Assembly (NCBI GenBank): GCA_963624605.1
Contig: CAVFQD010000034.1
Location: 1 to 20,655, forward strand
DNA from: Fimenecus sp963624605
GTDB lineage: Bacteria; Bacillota; Clostridia; Oscillospirales; Acutalibacteraceae
Reading direction: 5' to 3'
Length of the DNA: 20,655 nucleotides
Shown here: piece after piece, positions 1 through 6,977 of the stretch
Numbering within the stretch: position 1 is the stretch's first letter
Layout of the letters: each line of letters opens with the position of its first letter
Notes under the pieces: generated by a model
What the model saw: the letters and a program-made list of their open reading frames with translations, nothing else
Database searches by the model: none
What the model was told of the DNA's origin: nothing
Position numbers and translations under genes: made by a program

Positions 1-1
1 A

Positions 2-232
2 TTACAACATTTAAACTTAAAAGAAATATCTTTACACGATTTAAGACATACATTTATAACAAATTGTAAAAATGCTGGAATACCTGAACACATAGTTCAG
101 AATTGGGTAGGACATCAAATTGGGTCGAAAGTTACGAGCACAGTGTATACACATATTACTGAAGATGCTAATTTATTTAATATAAATAAATTAAACGAAA
201 CAAAATTCTACTCAAATTCTACTCACGAATAA
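2..232 (+). CDS. Tyrosine recombinase/integrase, C-terminal part (runs in from the left)
   Basis: This reading frame is open from the window edge to a TAA and gives 76 residues of the catalytic end of a phage/ICE-type tyrosine recombinase, the enzyme that inserts or excises mobile DNA. The motifs seen are HDLRHT (catalytic Arg in the HxLR box), WVGHQ (second catalytic His region) and STVYTH, whose Tyr would be the nucleophile, in the right order and at normal spacing. The start and the arm- and core-binding domains lie outside the window. It is much more AT-rich than everything from 704 on, so it belongs to a different, acquired element. It points at the 3' ends of two tRNA genes, a usual location for an integrase beside its attachment site. 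Family assignment is firm; which element it serves cannot be told. Confidence 0.9.
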   Translation, partial: LQHLNLKEISLHDLRHTFITNCKNAGIPEHIVQNWVGHQIGSKVTSTVYTHITEDANLFNINKLNETKFYSNSTHE

Positions 233-256
233 AAAAAAATAGTGCAAAAGCACTAT
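231..256 (-). terminator. Rho-independent terminator of the tRNA genes
   Basis: A perfect 7-bp stem (239-245 with 250-256) closes an AAAA/TTTT tetraloop. On the minus strand it is followed directly by a run of T (231-238). It lies about 58 bp past the 3' end of tRNA-Glu and is oriented to end the tRNA transcript. Its T-run abuts the stop codon of the convergent integrase. Confidence 0.8.
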
Positions 257-313
257 CTTAACCACAATATATTGTTTAAAAACGACAAAAATTAGACAAT
301 ATATAGTATTTAA

Positions 314-388
314 TGGTAGTCCCAAGGGGACTCGAACCCCTGATACCACCGTGAAAGGGTGGTGTCTTAACCGCTTGACCATGGGACC
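314..388 (-). tRNA. tRNA-Glu (anticodon UUC)
   Basis: The minus strand folds into a full cloverleaf. The acceptor arm starts GGTCCCA and ends TGGGACT followed by ACCA, so the CCA end is encoded. The anticodon stem is CCACC/GGTGG around a loop carrying TTC, and the T-arm is GGGG-TTCGAGT-CCCC. The acceptor closes with a G-U pair at position 1-72. The gene is 75 nt including CCA. It is the second gene of a Met-Glu tRNA pair read from the promoter near 551. Its 3' end faces the integrase fragment, so it is the best candidate for that element's attachment site, though no duplicated tRNA end was found within this window. Confidence 0.96.
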
Positions 389-418
389 ATAAAATTTTAA
401 AACTAAATAGCATTAGTT

Positions 419-495
419 TGGTAGCGGCGGTGGGATTCGAACCTACGACCTTTCGGGTATGAACCGAACGCTCTAGCCAACTAAGCTATGCCGCC
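419..495 (-). tRNA. tRNA-Met (anticodon CAU, elongator type)
   Basis: The minus strand gives a cloverleaf with acceptor GGCGGCA, D-arm with TAGCTTAGTTGG, anticodon stem CGGTT-CATA-CCCG region, T-arm GTAGG-TTCGAAT-CCCAC and an encoded CCA. The layout matches the Firmicutes elongator tRNA-Met rather than initiator tRNA, whose acceptor has a mismatch at the first pair. A tRNA-Ile that is modified at the CAU anticodon is the alternative and cannot be excluded from sequence alone. It is the promoter-proximal gene, about 30 bp upstream of tRNA-Glu. Confidence 0.93.
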
Positions 496-527
496 AAATA
501 TACGCCGCCTTTGATTGCGGCTTTGAT

Positions 528-556
528 ATTATAATATATTGCCTGTCCGTTGTCAA
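528..556 (-). promoter_or_regulatory. Sigma-A promoter of the tRNA pair
   Basis: On the minus strand TTGACA (556-551) and TATAAT (533-528) are separated by exactly 17 bp, a perfect consensus as expected for a highly expressed stable-RNA gene. A short GC-rich inverted repeat (504-508 with 517-521) lies in the leader between the promoter and tRNA-Met and would be removed during 5' processing. Confidence 0.9.
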
Positions 557-620
557 TAGTTTTTTCTCTAAAAATCAAATAATGAGCCGATTATAAAAAA
601 TTTTTTCAAATTTTGTAAAA

Positions 621-643
621 ATGTAACCGTTTTTGGTTTACAT
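621..643. repeat. Imperfect inverted repeat upstream of the phage head genes
   Basis: ATGTAACC (621-628) faces GGTTTACAT (635-643), an inverted repeat with one extra base in the right arm. It lies in the AT-rich 160-bp gap between the tRNA promoter and the first head gene. It could be an operator; I could not identify a convincing -35/-10 pair in this gap (a TATAAC sits at 655-660 without a good partner). Confidence 0.35.
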
Positions 644-703
644 TGCCCCCGAGTTATAACTATTTATGAAAGGACATTTTTCACGAAAGGAAAGGAGAAA
701 TGT

Positions 704-1207
704 ATGACAACCAAGCTTACAAAAAAAGAAAAGGAGTTTTGCGCACTTTATGTAAAGCTCCGAAATGCAAGGGAAGCGGCGGCACTTGCCGGATTTAAGG
801 TAATGCCGCAGTTAAGCGGAATAAGATTGCTTTCAAAGGAAGCGGTCGCCAAGGAAATCGCCCGACTTTCACATCTCGAAAGCGTTGTAAACGAGGCAGC
901 GGCAGGCTTTCGCAGGCTGGCGTTCGGCTCTGTGAGCGACGCTGTAAGGCTCCTTGACGGAGAGCGTGAAAACCTGGAGGAAATGGATTTGTTTTCGGTA
1001 TCCGATATAAAAATTCCCAAGGGCGGCGGTATGGAAATCAAATTTTACGACCGTCAGAAAGCACTCGAAAGTCTTGCGCAGCTTGAAACTTCGGAAAGCG
1101 TGGGCTCTGCGATTCCGTTCTATAAGGCACTCGAAAAATCCGTTGATTTCCTGTCGGGAACACCCGAATATGCCTCTTACGGCGGAGATGACGACGATGA
1201 AGATTAG
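704..1207 (+). CDS. terS: Phage terminase small subunit
   Basis: This 167-residue protein is the DNA-recognition subunit of the phage packaging motor; small terminases bind the pac/cos site and load DNA onto the large subunit. The N-terminus (about residues 5-31) has the signature of the Terminase_2 family: LTKKEKEFCALYV, then NAREAAALAGF, an HTH-type DNA-binding segment. The middle is predicted helical, and the tail is strongly acidic (DDDDED). The start is supported by a close AAAGGAG site at about 691-697. It overlaps the start of the large terminase by a few bases, implying coupled translation. It is the first gene of the head cassette, and its length is normal for the family. Confidence 0.88.
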   Translation: MTTKLTKKEKEFCALYVKLRNAREAAALAGFKVMPQLSGIRLLSKEAVAKEIARLSHLESVVNEAAAGFRRLAFGSVSDAVRLLDGERENLEEMDLFSVSDIKIPKGGGMEIKFYDRQKALESLAQLETSESVGSAIPFYKALEKSVDFLSGTPEYASYGGDDDDED

Positions 1208-2462
1208 CTCATTCAATTCATTTTCGCAAAAGCAGTTGACTCTCCTGACCTGGTGGTGCAAGAACAGTCCTTTCTCATCCTGCGACGCCATTATCTGCGA
1301 CGGAGCGGTAAGAAGCGGAAAAACGGTGTGTATGTGTATCTCTTTCGTATCGTGGGCATTTTACGGGTTTTCGGACTGCTCGTTTGCCTTTTGCGGAAAA
1401 ACGGTCACATCTCTTCGCCGCAATGTAATTACTCCGCTTTTGCCGTTGCTTCGTGATTTGGGGTTCAAGTGCGAGGAAAAGGTGTCAAAAAACCTTATTG
1501 AAATCTCATTGGGATGCGTGACAAACAGGTTTTACCTTTTCGGAGGAAAGGACGAGTCCTCGGCGGCTCTCATACAGGGTATGACCCTTGCGGGAGTAAT
1601 GCTTGACGAGGTGGCGTTGATGCCCCGCTCGTTTTGCGAACAGGCGATAGCACGCTGCTCGGTTGAGGGCTCAAAGCTCTGGTTCAACTGTAACCCCGAA
1701 AACCCGTCTCATTGGTTTTACAAAGAGTGGATAAAGAAATGCGACAAAAAGAACTGCTTCTATCTTCACTTCGTAATGGAGGATAACCCGTCGCTTTCCG
1801 AGGATATGATTGCAAGGTATAAAGCCTTGTACAGCGGAGCCTTTTACGAGAGGTTTGTGCTCGGGAAGTGGGTTGCGGCGGACGGACTTGTGTATCCGTT
1901 CTTCGACGAAAAATACATATACGAAGTGCCGAAAAGCTTTGAAAAGTTCTGCGTCTCGTGTGACTACGGAACAGTCAATCCCACCTCAATGGGACTTTGG
2001 GGCAAGCATGGCGACAGCTGGTACAGGATAGACGAATTCTACCACGATTCAAGGCAAAAAGGCTTTCAGATGACCGACGAGGAGTATTACCGTTCACTCG
2101 TCTCGCTTGTCGGAAAAAGAAAAACGGAATTCATTGTTGTAGACCCGTCTGCGGCATCGTTTATCGAATGTATCAGGCGCCACGGTAAGTTCAATGTCAA
2201 AAAAGCGGAAAATGATGTGCTCGCAGGTATTCATAAGACCTCCGATGCGCTGAAAACGGGGAAAATCAGAATTTGCAAGACATGTCCCGACATCATAAGG
2301 GAATTTTCGCTCTACCGTTGGGACGAAAACGCAAAGTATGACGCCCCGAGAAAAGAAAACGATCACGCAATGGATGATATGAGGTATTTTACGGCTGCCG
2401 TGACAAAGGAAAATTCAAATAATTTTTTTGCGGTCAGCCTTTCAAGGGAAAGGAGGTTTTAA
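1197..2462 (+). CDS. terL: Phage terminase large subunit (packaging ATPase/nuclease)
   Basis: The 421-residue protein is the motor that drives DNA into the prohead and cuts the concatemer. The ATPase domain shows Walker A GAVRSGKT (36-43), Walker B MLDE (135-138) and a coupling motif NCNPENP (164-170). The C-terminal RNase H-like nuclease keeps its acidic residues in CDYG (D256), VVDP (D316) and HAMDD (D393/D394). All functional motifs are present, so the gene does not look decayed. I chose ATG 1197 because GGAG at 1184-1187 is 9 bases upstream; an in-frame ATG at 1188 would sit right on that site, and longer versions start inside terS. It overlaps terS by 11 bases. The portal's ribosome site lies in its last codons. 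Confidence 0.94.
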   Translation: MKISSFNSFSQKQLTLLTWWCKNSPFSSCDAIICDGAVRSGKTVCMCISFVSWAFYGFSDCSFAFCGKTVTSLRRNVITPLLPLLRDLGFKCEEKVSKNLIEISLGCVTNRFYLFGGKDESSAALIQGMTLAGVMLDEVALMPRSFCEQAIARCSVEGSKLWFNCNPENPSHWFYKEWIKKCDKKNCFYLHFVMEDNPSLSEDMIARYKALYSGAFYERFVLGKWVAADGLVYPFFDEKYIYEVPKSFEKFCVSCDYGTVNPTSMGLWGKHGDSWYRIDEFYHDSRQKGFQMTDEEYYRSLVSLVGKRKTEFIVVDPSAASFIECIRRHGKFNVKKAENDVLAGIHKTSDALKTGKIRICKTCPDIIREFSLYRWDENAKYDAPRKENDHAMDDMRYFTAAVTKENSNNFFAVSLSRERRF

Positions 2463-2463
2463 T

Positions 2464-3633
2464 TTGGCGATATTCAGACAGAAAAAGAATCGGACGGAGT
2501 ATTCCGTGCCTGTTCTTGCGGGCGGAGGCGGAAGAAACGCCAACAGACTTTCGCTTTTGAGCGGATATTCGTCGTTTGACCCGATAAGCAACGAGCTGTT
2601 TCGCAGTCTGCGTGAGTCGGTGCCCGTAATCGACGCCGCAATTTACAAAACGGTGAGGCTTATAGGCGGCTTTAAGATACAGACGACGGACAAACGCTTC
2701 GACAAGGTTATGGAGGATTTCCTCAAAAATGTGCCTGCGGACTCGGGTCAGATTTCATTGCAGGGCTTTATAGATATGTATTTCGACAGGCTTCTGACAT
2801 ACGGCACGGCAGTTGCCGAAATGGTAACCGATGAAGAGGGAAGAGTTGTTTATCTTTACAACGCTCCGCAGAACAGCGTGGTATTGAAGCGTAACAAAAC
2901 CGATTTTCGCAAGGTCGATGTCTGCTATTCGGAGGACTTCGGTTCGGAACCGCTTGAATTTCAGGACAGGCTTGTTTTTTCAACGCTCAATGCGGAGGCA
3001 GGCTCGCTTACGGGGACTTCAATACTCAGGGGCTTGCCGTTTGTGAGCTCGGTGCTTTTGAAAATTTACAATGCCATAGGCGAGAACTGGGACAGGGTAG
3101 GTAATGTCAGGTTTGCCGTGACATACAAGCCTAAGGATGATGCAATGTCGGGTGCGTATGCAAAGGACAGGGCGATGCAGATTGCCGAAGAGTGGGGCTC
3201 TGCTATGAAAAGCTCGGAGGTGCGGGACTTTATTGCCGTCGGCGATGTCGATATAAAGGTAATCGGTGCGGACAACCAGATACTTGACAGCGAGGTTCCC
3301 GTAAGGCAGATGCTTGAACAGATAATCGCAAAAATGGCAATTCCGCCGTTTATGCTCGGTCTCTCCTGGTCAACCACGGAGAGAATGTCGGAACAGCAGG
3401 CAGACGCACTCACAACGGAGCTTGAGCATTACCGCCGTGTGTTGACTCCCGTAATCGAGAAGATATGCAAAACTCATTTGAAAGCCTACGGCTATACAAA
3501 TGACATTGAGGTGGTCTGGGACGATATTATGCTGCGTGACGCTCTCGAGGAAGCGAATGCAAGACATATTAACGCACAGGCGGATGAAATCTACAGCCGT
3601 CTCAACGGCGGGGAAGGAGGAAAGAATGAATAA
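2464..3633 (+). CDS. Phage portal protein (TTG start)
   Basis: The 389-residue portal family protein would form the dodecameric ring at the capsid vertex through which DNA enters and leaves. Features seen: an N-terminal segment followed by DAAIYKTVRLIGG, the conserved portal region with YGTAVAEM, and a C-terminal stem/crown region around IPPFMLGLSWSTTER followed by a long helix. Start choice: TTG at 2464 lies 7 bases after AGGAGG (2451-2456), which is far better placed than the upstream in-frame ATG inside terL. It follows terL by 1 base and overlaps the protease gene by 8. Length is at the short end for HK97-type portals but there is no sign of truncation. Confidence 0.9.
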   Translation: MAIFRQKKNRTEYSVPVLAGGGGRNANRLSLLSGYSSFDPISNELFRSLRESVPVIDAAIYKTVRLIGGFKIQTTDKRFDKVMEDFLKNVPADSGQISLQGFIDMYFDRLLTYGTAVAEMVTDEEGRVVYLYNAPQNSVVLKRNKTDFRKVDVCYSEDFGSEPLEFQDRLVFSTLNAEAGSLTGTSILRGLPFVSSVLLKIYNAIGENWDRVGNVRFAVTYKPKDDAMSGAYAKDRAMQIAEEWGSAMKSSEVRDFIAVGDVDIKVIGADNQILDSEVPVRQMLEQIIAKMAIPPFMLGLSWSTTERMSEQQADALTTELEHYRRVLTPVIEKICKTHLKAYGYTNDIEVVWDDIMLRDALEEANARHINAQADEIYSRLNGGEGGKNE

Positions 3634-4600
3634 AAATTACGACTCTGTTTTTGATAAGGAAGTGCCCGAAATCACGGACGGGGATATGGAGCTTATCAAC
3701 GGTTTTTCACAGAAAAAGCTTAAAAAGGATGAGGTTTTCGTCTTTTCCGTAATACTCTGTGATAACGAAATTGATAGGGATTTTGAGCGCTTCACGGTAG
3801 ACTCGATTGAAAAGCTTGCAGAGCTTTTTGTCGGGAAAACCGCGATTAAAAACCATAGTATGAACAGTGAGGACCAGTCGGCAAGAACCTTTAAGACCGA
3901 GGTCGTTACGGACGAAACAAAGCTTAACTCTCTCGGCGAGCGTTATGTTTACTTAAAGGCTTACTGCTATATTCCGAGAATCAAGAAGTACGAAACGCTT
4001 ATCGAGGAAATTCAGACGGGCATTAAAAAGGAAGTCAGTATCGGATGTTCGGTGGAAAAAAGTGTTTGCTCCGTTTGCTCGCAGGATGTGAGAAGCGGCG
4101 TGTGCACTCACAAAAAGGGCAGAAAATATAACGGCAAGCTCTGCTTCCACGAGCTTGTTTCGCCGACCGACGCCTACGAATGGTCGTTTGTGGCAGTGCC
4201 TGCACAGAGAAATGCGGGCGTTACCAAAAAATTTGATTTAGGGGAGAAAAGACAGATGAACGAGGTGCTTAAAGCGATAAATTCCGCACAGGGAGACATC
4301 ACTGTTTCAGTTGAGGAGGCACGGGAAATATCACGCTATATCAACGGTTTGACCGAAAAAGCAAAGGACGCTGAGGCATTCCGTGAAAGTCTTGAAGAGG
4401 ATACTGTAAAGTGCTTTGCCTTTACAGTGGAAACACTCTCGAACGATATAGCAAAAAGCATCTGCGGCTCGATTTCGACAGCCGATTTGAGAAAACTCAA
4501 CGCCGCTTTGAAAGAAAAAAAGAAAAGCGTTGTTGTTCCTCAGCTTGCAAAGGAAAAGCCGCAGAAAAATTCAGCCGAAAATTCACAGTTCAGATTTTAA
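3626..4600 (+). CDS. Prohead maturation protease with C-terminal scaffold region
   Basis: This 324-residue protein sits between portal and capsid, the standard place for the head maturation protease. Residues about 30-200 resemble the HK97/herpes-assemblin type serine protease fold: a His in AIKNHSM (H77), a Ser in KEVSIGCS (S138) and the conserved end DAYEWSFVAVPAQRNAGVTK. Between them is a Cys/His insertion (C148, C151, C160, H162, with C173 nearby) that looks like a small metal-binding knuckle. Residues about 211-324 are charged, helical and Lys/Glu-rich, as in internal scaffolds. GGAGG lies 6-7 bases before ATG 3626, and the start overlaps the portal by 8 bases. Catalytic residues are inferred by position, not aligned. 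Confidence 0.82.
   Translation: MNKNYDSVFDKEVPEITDGDMELINGFSQKKLKKDEVFVFSVILCDNEIDRDFERFTVDSIEKLAELFVGKTAIKNHSMNSEDQSARTFKTEVVTDETKLNSLGERYVYLKAYCYIPRIKKYETLIEEIQTGIKKEVSIGCSVEKSVCSVCSQDVRSGVCTHKKGRKYNGKLCFHELVSPTDAYEWSFVAVPAQRNAGVTKKFDLGEKRQMNEVLKAINSAQGDITVSVEEAREISRYINGLTEKAKDAEAFRESLEEDTVKCFAFTVETLSNDIAKSICGSISTADLRKLNAALKEKKKSVVVPQLAKEKPQKNSAENSQFRF
4256..4600 (+). CDS. Candidate nested scaffold protein (internal start in the protease gene)
   Basis: An in-frame ATG at 4256 begins MNEVLKAINS, exactly where the protease-like domain ends and the helical, charged tail begins. It is preceded by GGGGAG (4241-4246) with a 9-base spacer, a usable ribosome site inside the reading frame. Translation from here would give a free 114-residue scaffold that shares its C-terminus with the protease, the arrangement known from lambda C/Nu3. 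The site and frame are seen; that it is used is inference. Confidence 0.5.
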   Translation: MNEVLKAINSAQGDITVSVEEAREISRYINGLTEKAKDAEAFRESLEEDTVKCFAFTVETLSNDIAKSICGSISTADLRKLNAALKEKKKSVVVPQLAKEKPQKNSAENSQFRF

Positions 4601-4622
4601 TTAAAAGAAGGGAAGTATATTT

Positions 4623-5630
4623 ATGGCAATTTACGAAAACATTAAACTTGACAAAGGACTTTATTCAACCGGTAAGGGCTTTACCGCAGAGCTTGAAAGC
4701 GTTGACCCGTCGGAAAACTACAAGGGTACCTCGCTTGACGGTCTTGACGCATTTGAAAGACAGCTCAAGCGTTTTGACATCAAGGTAAGCGGTGCGGGCA
4801 GCGATACAATCGAAAAGTTCTTCAAGACAACCGATTCTGCGGCGCTCTTTCCCGAATATGTCGCAAGAGCCGTCAAAAAGGGCAAGGAGGAAGCCGACAT
4901 TCTCCCGCTTATCGTTGCGGCAAAAACGCAGATAAACGGTATGGATTACAGAACGATTGCCTCCGTTCCGACAAAGGCTGAAAAGGAGCTCAAGGAGGTT
5001 GCCGAGGGTGCGGCAATCCCCGAAACAAATGTAAATGTGCAGTCAAATCTTGTAACTCTTAAAAAGAGAGGCAGAATGCTTGTCGCTTCCTATGAGGCTT
5101 TGCGTTTTCAGAGACTTGACCTGTTCACCGTGATGCTCAAACAGATAGGCGCATACATTGCGACAACTCAGCTCAATGACGCAGTTACGGTAATTACGGA
5201 TGGCGACGGCAATGACAACGCCGCTTCGACATCTTCCGTCGCTAAAGCCGGCGAGATTACATATCAGGACCTTGTAAACTTCTGGAACGGTTTTGACCCC
5301 TATTCGCTTAACACCATGATCGTTTCCCCGGATGTTGCGGCAAAAATCCTTGTTCTTTCGGAAATGAAGGACTCGGTTGCGGGTCTCAATTTTCACGGCA
5401 CGGGCAAGGTCGTTACACCGCTTGGAGCAAATCTTCTCAAGAGCTCCGCTGTGGCGTCGGGTAAGGTTATAGGTCTTGATAAGAATTATGCGCTAGAAAT
5501 GGTTCAGGCAGGCGGAATTACAACCGAGTACGACAAGCTCATTGACCGTCAGCTTGAGCGTGCGGCAATTACCGAAATTTCGGGCTTTGCAAAAATCTTT
5601 ACGGACGCGTCAAAGGTATTGACGGTCTGA
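4623..5630 (+). CDS. HK97-fold major capsid protein
   Basis: The 335-residue protein is the shell subunit. The sequence fits the HK97-fold capsid family: an N-terminal arm, a middle stretch DYRTIASVPTKAEKELKEVAEG followed by ETNVNVQSNLVTLKKRGRMLVAS (the E-loop/spine-helix transition), a helix in LFTVMLKQIGAYIATTQLND, then the A-domain stretch NTMIVSPDVAAKIL and a final ITEISGFAKIFTDASKV. It follows the protease/scaffold gene by 22 bases, with AAGGGAAG about 8 bases before the ATG. No long, separate N-terminal delta domain is obvious, in keeping with a scaffold supplied by the preceding gene. The frame is intact and base composition matches the neighbouring host genes. Confidence 0.9.
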   Translation: MAIYENIKLDKGLYSTGKGFTAELESVDPSENYKGTSLDGLDAFERQLKRFDIKVSGAGSDTIEKFFKTTDSAALFPEYVARAVKKGKEEADILPLIVAAKTQINGMDYRTIASVPTKAEKELKEVAEGAAIPETNVNVQSNLVTLKKRGRMLVASYEALRFQRLDLFTVMLKQIGAYIATTQLNDAVTVITDGDGNDNAASTSSVAKAGEITYQDLVNFWNGFDPYSLNTMIVSPDVAAKILVLSEMKDSVAGLNFHGTGKVVTPLGANLLKSSAVASGKVIGLDKNYALEMVQAGGITTEYDKLIDRQLERAAITEISGFAKIFTDASKVLTV

Positions 5631-5643
5631 GCGGAGGGCAAAA

Positions 5644-6006
5644 ATGATTGATGTTGTCAAGGTCGCAAAGGCGGTAAGGAAAATAATGAAGCTCACAGAG
5701 GATGAGACATTTGATGTTATGCCCACGGTTTCCGTGGCGTGCGCACAGCTTTCCGACAGACTCGAAAAGCCCGAAAAGGCAAGCGACCCGAGAGTTGTCA
5801 ACGCCGCAGTGTATCTGAGCTATTACAGGCTTCTTTTACGCAATGCGGCGCAGGACGACACACCGACCTCTTTCAAGGCAGGCGATGTTACGGTTTCGCA
5901 GAGCCCCGCGCTTGCACTCTCACAGGCTGCCGCTTTGCGGGACGAGGCGATTATAGCCGCCGCGCCGCTTCTTCGGGATATGGATTTTGTGTTCAGGCAG
6001 GTGTAA
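5644..6006 (+). CDS. Probable head-tail connector (adaptor) protein
   Basis: A 120-residue, mostly helical protein placed directly after the capsid gene with a GCGGAGGG site about 6 bases before ATG. Position, size and the all-helical pattern (VAKAVRKIMKLTED, AAVYLSYYRLLLRNA, AQSLSQAAALRDEA-like repeats of Ala) fit the gp6/gp15-type adaptor ring that docks under the portal. No signature motif was recognised, so the call is from synteny and size. It is followed after 2 bases by the next small gene. Confidence 0.6.
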   Translation: MIDVVKVAKAVRKIMKLTEDETFDVMPTVSVACAQLSDRLEKPEKASDPRVVNAAVYLSYYRLLLRNAAQDDTPTSFKAGDVTVSQSPALALSQAAALRDEAIIAAAPLLRDMDFVFRQV

Positions 6007-6008
6007 GT

Positions 6009-6350
6009 ATGGACGCATTGGAAAAAATATTCGAAAAATTCGGCCGCTCGGTGTATATAACAAGCGAAAACTACACCTCGGAGATATACAGGGCTCTTGT
6101 TCAGCCGTTGAGGTATAAGAATAAGATGTATGTCGCGGGAACGAATACGGAAATCGGGCTTGCGGAGGAAAACTACTATCTCTACATAGGTCCTGCCGAA
6201 AAGGATTTGCGTAAGATAGGAGGTCTGCTTATGCTGCATACGGCGGACGGAAAAAATTACGAGGTACACAAAAGCGAAAAGATATACAACGGCGAAAATG
6301 CCTGGTATGTATGGGCGGTAATAAAGGAAAAGGTAAGGACTGAAATATGA
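6009..6350 (+). CDS. Small phage neck/head-completion candidate
   Basis: This 113-residue protein starts at ATG 6009, 2 bases after the connector gene ends; only a weak CAGG precedes it, so translation probably depends on coupling to the upstream gene. A helical start (MDALEKIFEKFG) is followed by a beta-rich body with YYLYIGP and YVWAVIKEK. The size and place match head-closure or stopper proteins of siphoviruses and of related defective elements, but I do not recognise the family. It overlaps the next gene by 4 bases (ATGA). Upstream in-frame starts run through the connector gene and are rejected. Confidence 0.55.
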   Translation: MDALEKIFEKFGRSVYITSENYTSEIYRALVQPLRYKNKMYVAGTNTEIGLAEENYYLYIGPAEKDLRKIGGLLMLHTADGKNYEVHKSEKIYNGENAWYVWAVIKEKVRTEI

Positions 6351-6781
6351 ACGCAAATGAGCTTATTGAGGATGTTATGTCAGCGGCAAGTACAGCGAGC
6401 GTTATAAACCGTTTCCCCGCAAATGTGGTTGAGGCGCATACGCTCAGGGAAAACCTTCCGAAATTAGACGATATGCCGTGTATATGCGTCGGAATAGAGT
6501 CTTTTGTTTACGGCGAGCATATTACCGAAACAGCGGATGACGGCACTATCGTAATTACGAATAAGCGTCAGTATACGGCTTGCGTAAGCGTTGGAATTTA
6601 CTTTGAGAAAAACTCAAAGCCTAAGGATATGTACAATTTGTTTAACATCCTGTGTGCATATCTTCTCAGCCTCGATGAGGACAAAAGTATAGTCAGCCTC
6701 GAACACGGCGGAGTGGAATATGACAGAACATACGACTCTCTCATTTTAAGAGGAAAGATAATTGAATCCGCCGTAGTATAA
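6347..6781 (+). CDS. Small phage neck/tail-terminator-like candidate, last gene of the cassette
   Basis: This 144-residue protein starts by a 4-base ATGA overlap with the previous gene, with AAGG-type bases about 13 upstream. It has an N-terminal helix (ANELIEDVMSAAS), a beta-rich core with MPCICVGIESFVYGE and ITNKRQYTACVSVGIYF, a helix at KDMYNLFNILCAYLLSL, and another strand near the end. The alpha/beta pattern and position resemble tail-terminator or head-tail joining proteins, but no family was recognised. The next genes expected in a phage (major tail, chaperone, tape measure) are absent: a terminator follows immediately, and then glgB. Confidence 0.55.
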   Translation: MNANELIEDVMSAASTASVINRFPANVVEAHTLRENLPKLDDMPCICVGIESFVYGEHITETADDGTIVITNKRQYTACVSVGIYFEKNSKPKDMYNLFNILCAYLLSLDEDKSIVSLEHGGVEYDRTYDSLILRGKIIESAVV

Positions 6782-6794
6782 AAAATTAAATCTG

Positions 6795-6832
6795 AAAACT
6801 CCCGTGCGTCTTTCGTCGTACGGGAGTTTTTT
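6795..6832 (+). terminator. Terminator closing the phage head cassette
   Basis: An 11-bp perfect stem (AAAACTCCCGT at 6795-6805 with ACGGGAGTTTT at 6820-6830) around a 14-base loop ends in a T-run. It stands 14 bases after the last head gene and separates the cassette from the glycogen operon. Confidence 0.92.
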
Positions 6833-6917
6833 GTCAAGCAGCGCAATTTTTGGTGGATTTGCACAAATACTGTCGGTAAACTTCGTTTATTTATTGAATA
6901 AAATAGTCAAACATTAC

Positions 6918-6946
6918 TTGAAATTCTTTCACAATTTTGATAAAAT
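6918..6946 (+). promoter_or_regulatory. Promoter of the glycogen operon
   Basis: TTGAAA (6918-6923) and TAAAAT (6941-6946) are 17 bp apart, and a TG one base before the -10 makes it an extended -10 promoter. It lies 31 bp upstream of the glgB start, within the AT-rich gap after the head cassette terminator. Confidence 0.75.
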
Positions 6947-6977
6947 ATTTAGGATAATAAATACAGAGGTAGTATGT

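Noticed and set aside
1074..1196. Upstream extension of the large terminase frame, starting inside terS
   Set aside because: The extra residues show no terminase features and no ribosome site precedes them; GGAG fits ATG 1197.
5823..6356. A 177-codon minus-strand frame across the small neck genes
   Set aside because: It runs opposite to three tightly packed plus-strand genes, has low-complexity character and no start signal.
6833..6977. Right attachment site of the head cassette (copy of the tRNA-Glu end)
   Set aside because: I looked for a repeat of the tRNA-Glu 3' end in this gap and saw none, so no att site can be claimed for the cassette.
6804..6977. Longer glgB with an N-terminal extension of 58 residues
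   Set aside because: The extension would translate the terminator stem and promoter; AGAGGTAG points to ATG 6978.
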